DNA of 6,537 bases, taken from contig CAYMLQ010000339.1 in NCBI GenBank assembly GCA_964390795.1, forward strand, positions 1 through 6,537, given 5' to 3'. Both the position numbers and the translations under genes were made by a program. Under the pieces are notes generated by a model that was not told where the DNA came from, made no database searches, and worked only from the letters and a program-made list of their open reading frames with translations. The first letter of the stretch is position 1; each line of letters starts with the position of its first letter. Below, in pieces: positions 5,373 to 6,537 of this stretch. Source of the DNA: CAYMLQ01 sp964390795 (lineage in GTDB: Bacteria > Verrucomicrobiota > Kiritimatiellia > RFP12 > UBA1067).

Positions 5373-6537
5373 TCCTTGCCCGACCATTCTTTGCGTAGCG
5401 CGAGCAGTTCTTCCTCCTGCCAAGCGTTGAAGTGCCCCTCGTATTGGCCGTAGATGTCCAGCCACAGCACCAGCCGATCGAAGGCGTCGGCCGTGATGTC
5501 GTTCTTCTTCTTCAGCGCGCGCAGATGCGGCAGCAGGGCGCTCTGTGCGGCGATGCTCGTGCCCGGCACTGACTCGCCTGTCATGTATTGCCGCTTCACT
5601 AAGCCGCGTATCGGATTTTTGCCCGCGTCCGCCAGCGTCTTCCACGCGGCCTTCGGCTCCTTCGGAAAGGCGAACGGCTTCTCTTTTTCACCGGTGTGGC
5701 AGCGCGCGCACGACGTTTCCAGAACCGGCTGCACCAGCCGGTCGAAACGAAACGGCCAACTGCCCTCGGCCTCGGGAGTGAGCCGCGAGGGCTCTCGGCG
5801 CGCCGCCAGCGGCTGCTGCGGTTGCGGCGCGACCCCGGCGTTCTGATCCTTCGCCTCGTGGCAGCCCGCGCAGGACCAGGCTTGCCCAGCCTGCAGCGAA
5901 ACCGCGCTGCGCATGGTCTGCACCACAACCCCCTCTTCGTCCAGCGCCTGGAAGAAGAGCGTCACGTTGGACGGCGCCTCGAAGTTCGCCGAGCCGTCCG
6001 CCTCGACCGGCACCGTGCCCAGCACGCACTTGCCCGGATCGTCACGCGTCAGACCGATCTCCGGCGCGTTCATGTTCGGCTGCGTCTTGGGCGGCACGGC
6101 CACCACGCGCAGCCGCTTGACCACCGCGCCCTGCGGCATGGGACGACGGCTGTTGTAGACGTTGGTCAGCAGGAAGCGGCCTCGCTTGGGCGCGCCAGGC
6201 TCCAGCAGGCTGGCGATCACCGGCGGACGCTCCTGCGGCACGAGCGGAATCGGATGCAGCACCTGGAACCGTTCGTCCGCGCAGAGCAGGTCCAGATTTC
6301 CGAAGGCGTCGTAGAGATAAACGCCCATCCCGTTCCCCTCTTCGTTCTTATGGAAATGGGTCAGCAGACCGCGGTGGCTCCACGCCGTCAGAAAGAACGT
6401 CTCGGAGAGCGGCCACGGCGACGCGTAGTAGTGCCGCAGCCAGTTGCCCCCCGCGCCGGAGGTCTCATACTCCGGGAAGGGAACCTCGGGCGTCAGGCGC
6501 GTCATCGGCTCCTGTCCGTCCTCGCCGCGCGTGACGT
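5369..6537 (-). CDS. HzsA-like diheme c-type cytochrome, 5' end outside the window
   Basis: The reading frame is open from the window edge to the TGA at 5369-5371. The ATG at 6505 is probably internal, because codons upstream of it stay open and the protein there already looks like the middle of a domain. Counting from that ATG (378 residues), residues 1 to about 120 look like beta-propeller blades (LTPEVPFPEYE, GVYLYDAFGNLDLL). Residues 120-205 form a beta-rich segment (VPVEADGSANFEAP). Two c-heme motifs follow: CAGCH at 212-216 and CARCH at 266-270. This order, propeller then two hemes, is that of the hydrazine-synthase alpha-subunit family, whose non-anammox relatives are common in Planctomycetes and Verrucomicrobia and mostly lack known functions. 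Covalent heme attachment implies a periplasmic or surface location. The C-terminus (about 335-378) is charged and helical and resembles the ends of planctomycete-type cytochrome domains. True hydrazine synthase activity is unlikely, and a role as an electron-transfer or redox-sensing partner is inference. Confidence 0.85.
   Translation of the reverse strand, partial: VTRGEDGQEPMTRLTPEVPFPEYETSGAGGNWLRHYYASPWPLSETFFLTAWSHRGLLTHFHKNEEGNGMGVYLYDAFGNLDLLCADERFQVLHPIPLVPQERPPVIASLLEPGAPKRGRFLLTNVYNSRRPMPQGAVVKRLRVVAVPPKTQPNMNAPEIGLTRDDPGKCVLGTVPVEADGSANFEAPSNVTLFFQALDEEGVVVQTMRSAVSLQAGQAWSCAGCHEAKDQNAGVAPQPQQPLAARREPSRLTPEAEGSWPFRFDRLVQPVLETSCARCHTGEKEKPFAFPKEPKAAWKTLADAGKNPIRGLVKRQYMTGESVPGTSIAAQSALLPHLRALKKKNDITADAFDRLVLWLDIYGQYEGHFNAWQEEELLALRKEWSGKE
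5696..5710 (-). other. Second c-type heme attachment motif (CARCH)
   Basis: Codons for Cys-Ala-Arg-Cys-His lie in the context LETSCARCHTGEK, preceded by FDRLVQPVL. That QPVL-x-x-x-CxxCH arrangement is typical of planctomycete-type cytochrome c segments. It lies 54 residues after the first heme motif, so the protein should carry two hemes in this region. Confidence 0.9.
5858..5872 (-). other. First c-type heme attachment motif (CAGCH)
   Basis: Codons for Cys-Ala-Gly-Cys-His lie in the context AWSCAGCHEAKD. The two Cys would form thioethers with the heme and the His would be an axial ligand. It occupies the position of the first of two hemes in HzsA-like proteins. The fourth residue after the His is Asp220. 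Confidence 0.9.

Noticed and set aside
5373..5645. N-terminal extension of the DUF4062 protein to an upstream ATG at 5645
   Set aside because: The extra 91 residues are Arg/Ala/Gly-rich with no domain character, lie entirely over the cytochrome gene in another frame and precede the natural DUF4062 opening. The ATGA overlap gives a better start at 5372.
6503..6505. ATG at 6505 as the true start of the cytochrome gene
   Set aside because: The frame stays open to the window edge, and the protein would begin in the middle of a propeller-like region without a signal peptide, which a periplasmic c-type cytochrome needs. The gene is treated as cut by the window edge.

Overview
The window is GC-rich bacterial DNA carrying three genes, all on the minus strand and packed almost without gaps. 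In transcription order (right to left) they are: (1) the 3' part of a diheme c-type cytochrome related to the hydrazine-synthase alpha-subunit family (positions 6537 to 5369, cut by the right edge of the window); (2) a membrane protein with an N-terminal DUF4062 domain, one transmembrane helix and a TPR region (5372 to 3804); (3) a large protein with an export signal, a long array of 41-residue TPR units and a C-terminal CHAT (caspase-like) peptidase domain (3807 to 55). Both gene junctions are 4-bp ATGA overlaps, so the three genes almost certainly form one translationally coupled transcript. Its promoter lies outside the window to the right.

No RNA gene, mobile element, CRISPR array or terminator was found. 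Only 54 bases at the left edge lie outside a gene. Many plus-strand and alternative-frame open frames exist, but they are GC-driven or repeat-driven shadows.

Organism: HzsA-like diheme proteins without obvious anammox context, together with TPR-CHAT and DUF4062-TPR proteins in GC-rich DNA, remind me most of Verrucomicrobia or Planctomycetes. This is inference from gene-family habits and is low to moderate in confidence.

How the genes may work together: covalent c-heme attachment places the cytochrome outside the cytoplasm. The basic residues just before the helix of the second protein suggest that DUF4062 is cytoplasmic and its TPRs periplasmic. The third protein begins with a signal peptide or lipobox. 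The redox domain, both TPR scaffolds and the caspase-like protease could therefore share the periplasm, with DUF4062 as the only cytoplasmic part. A cross-membrane sensing or proteolytic module is an attractive hypothesis, but the sequence alone does not prove it.
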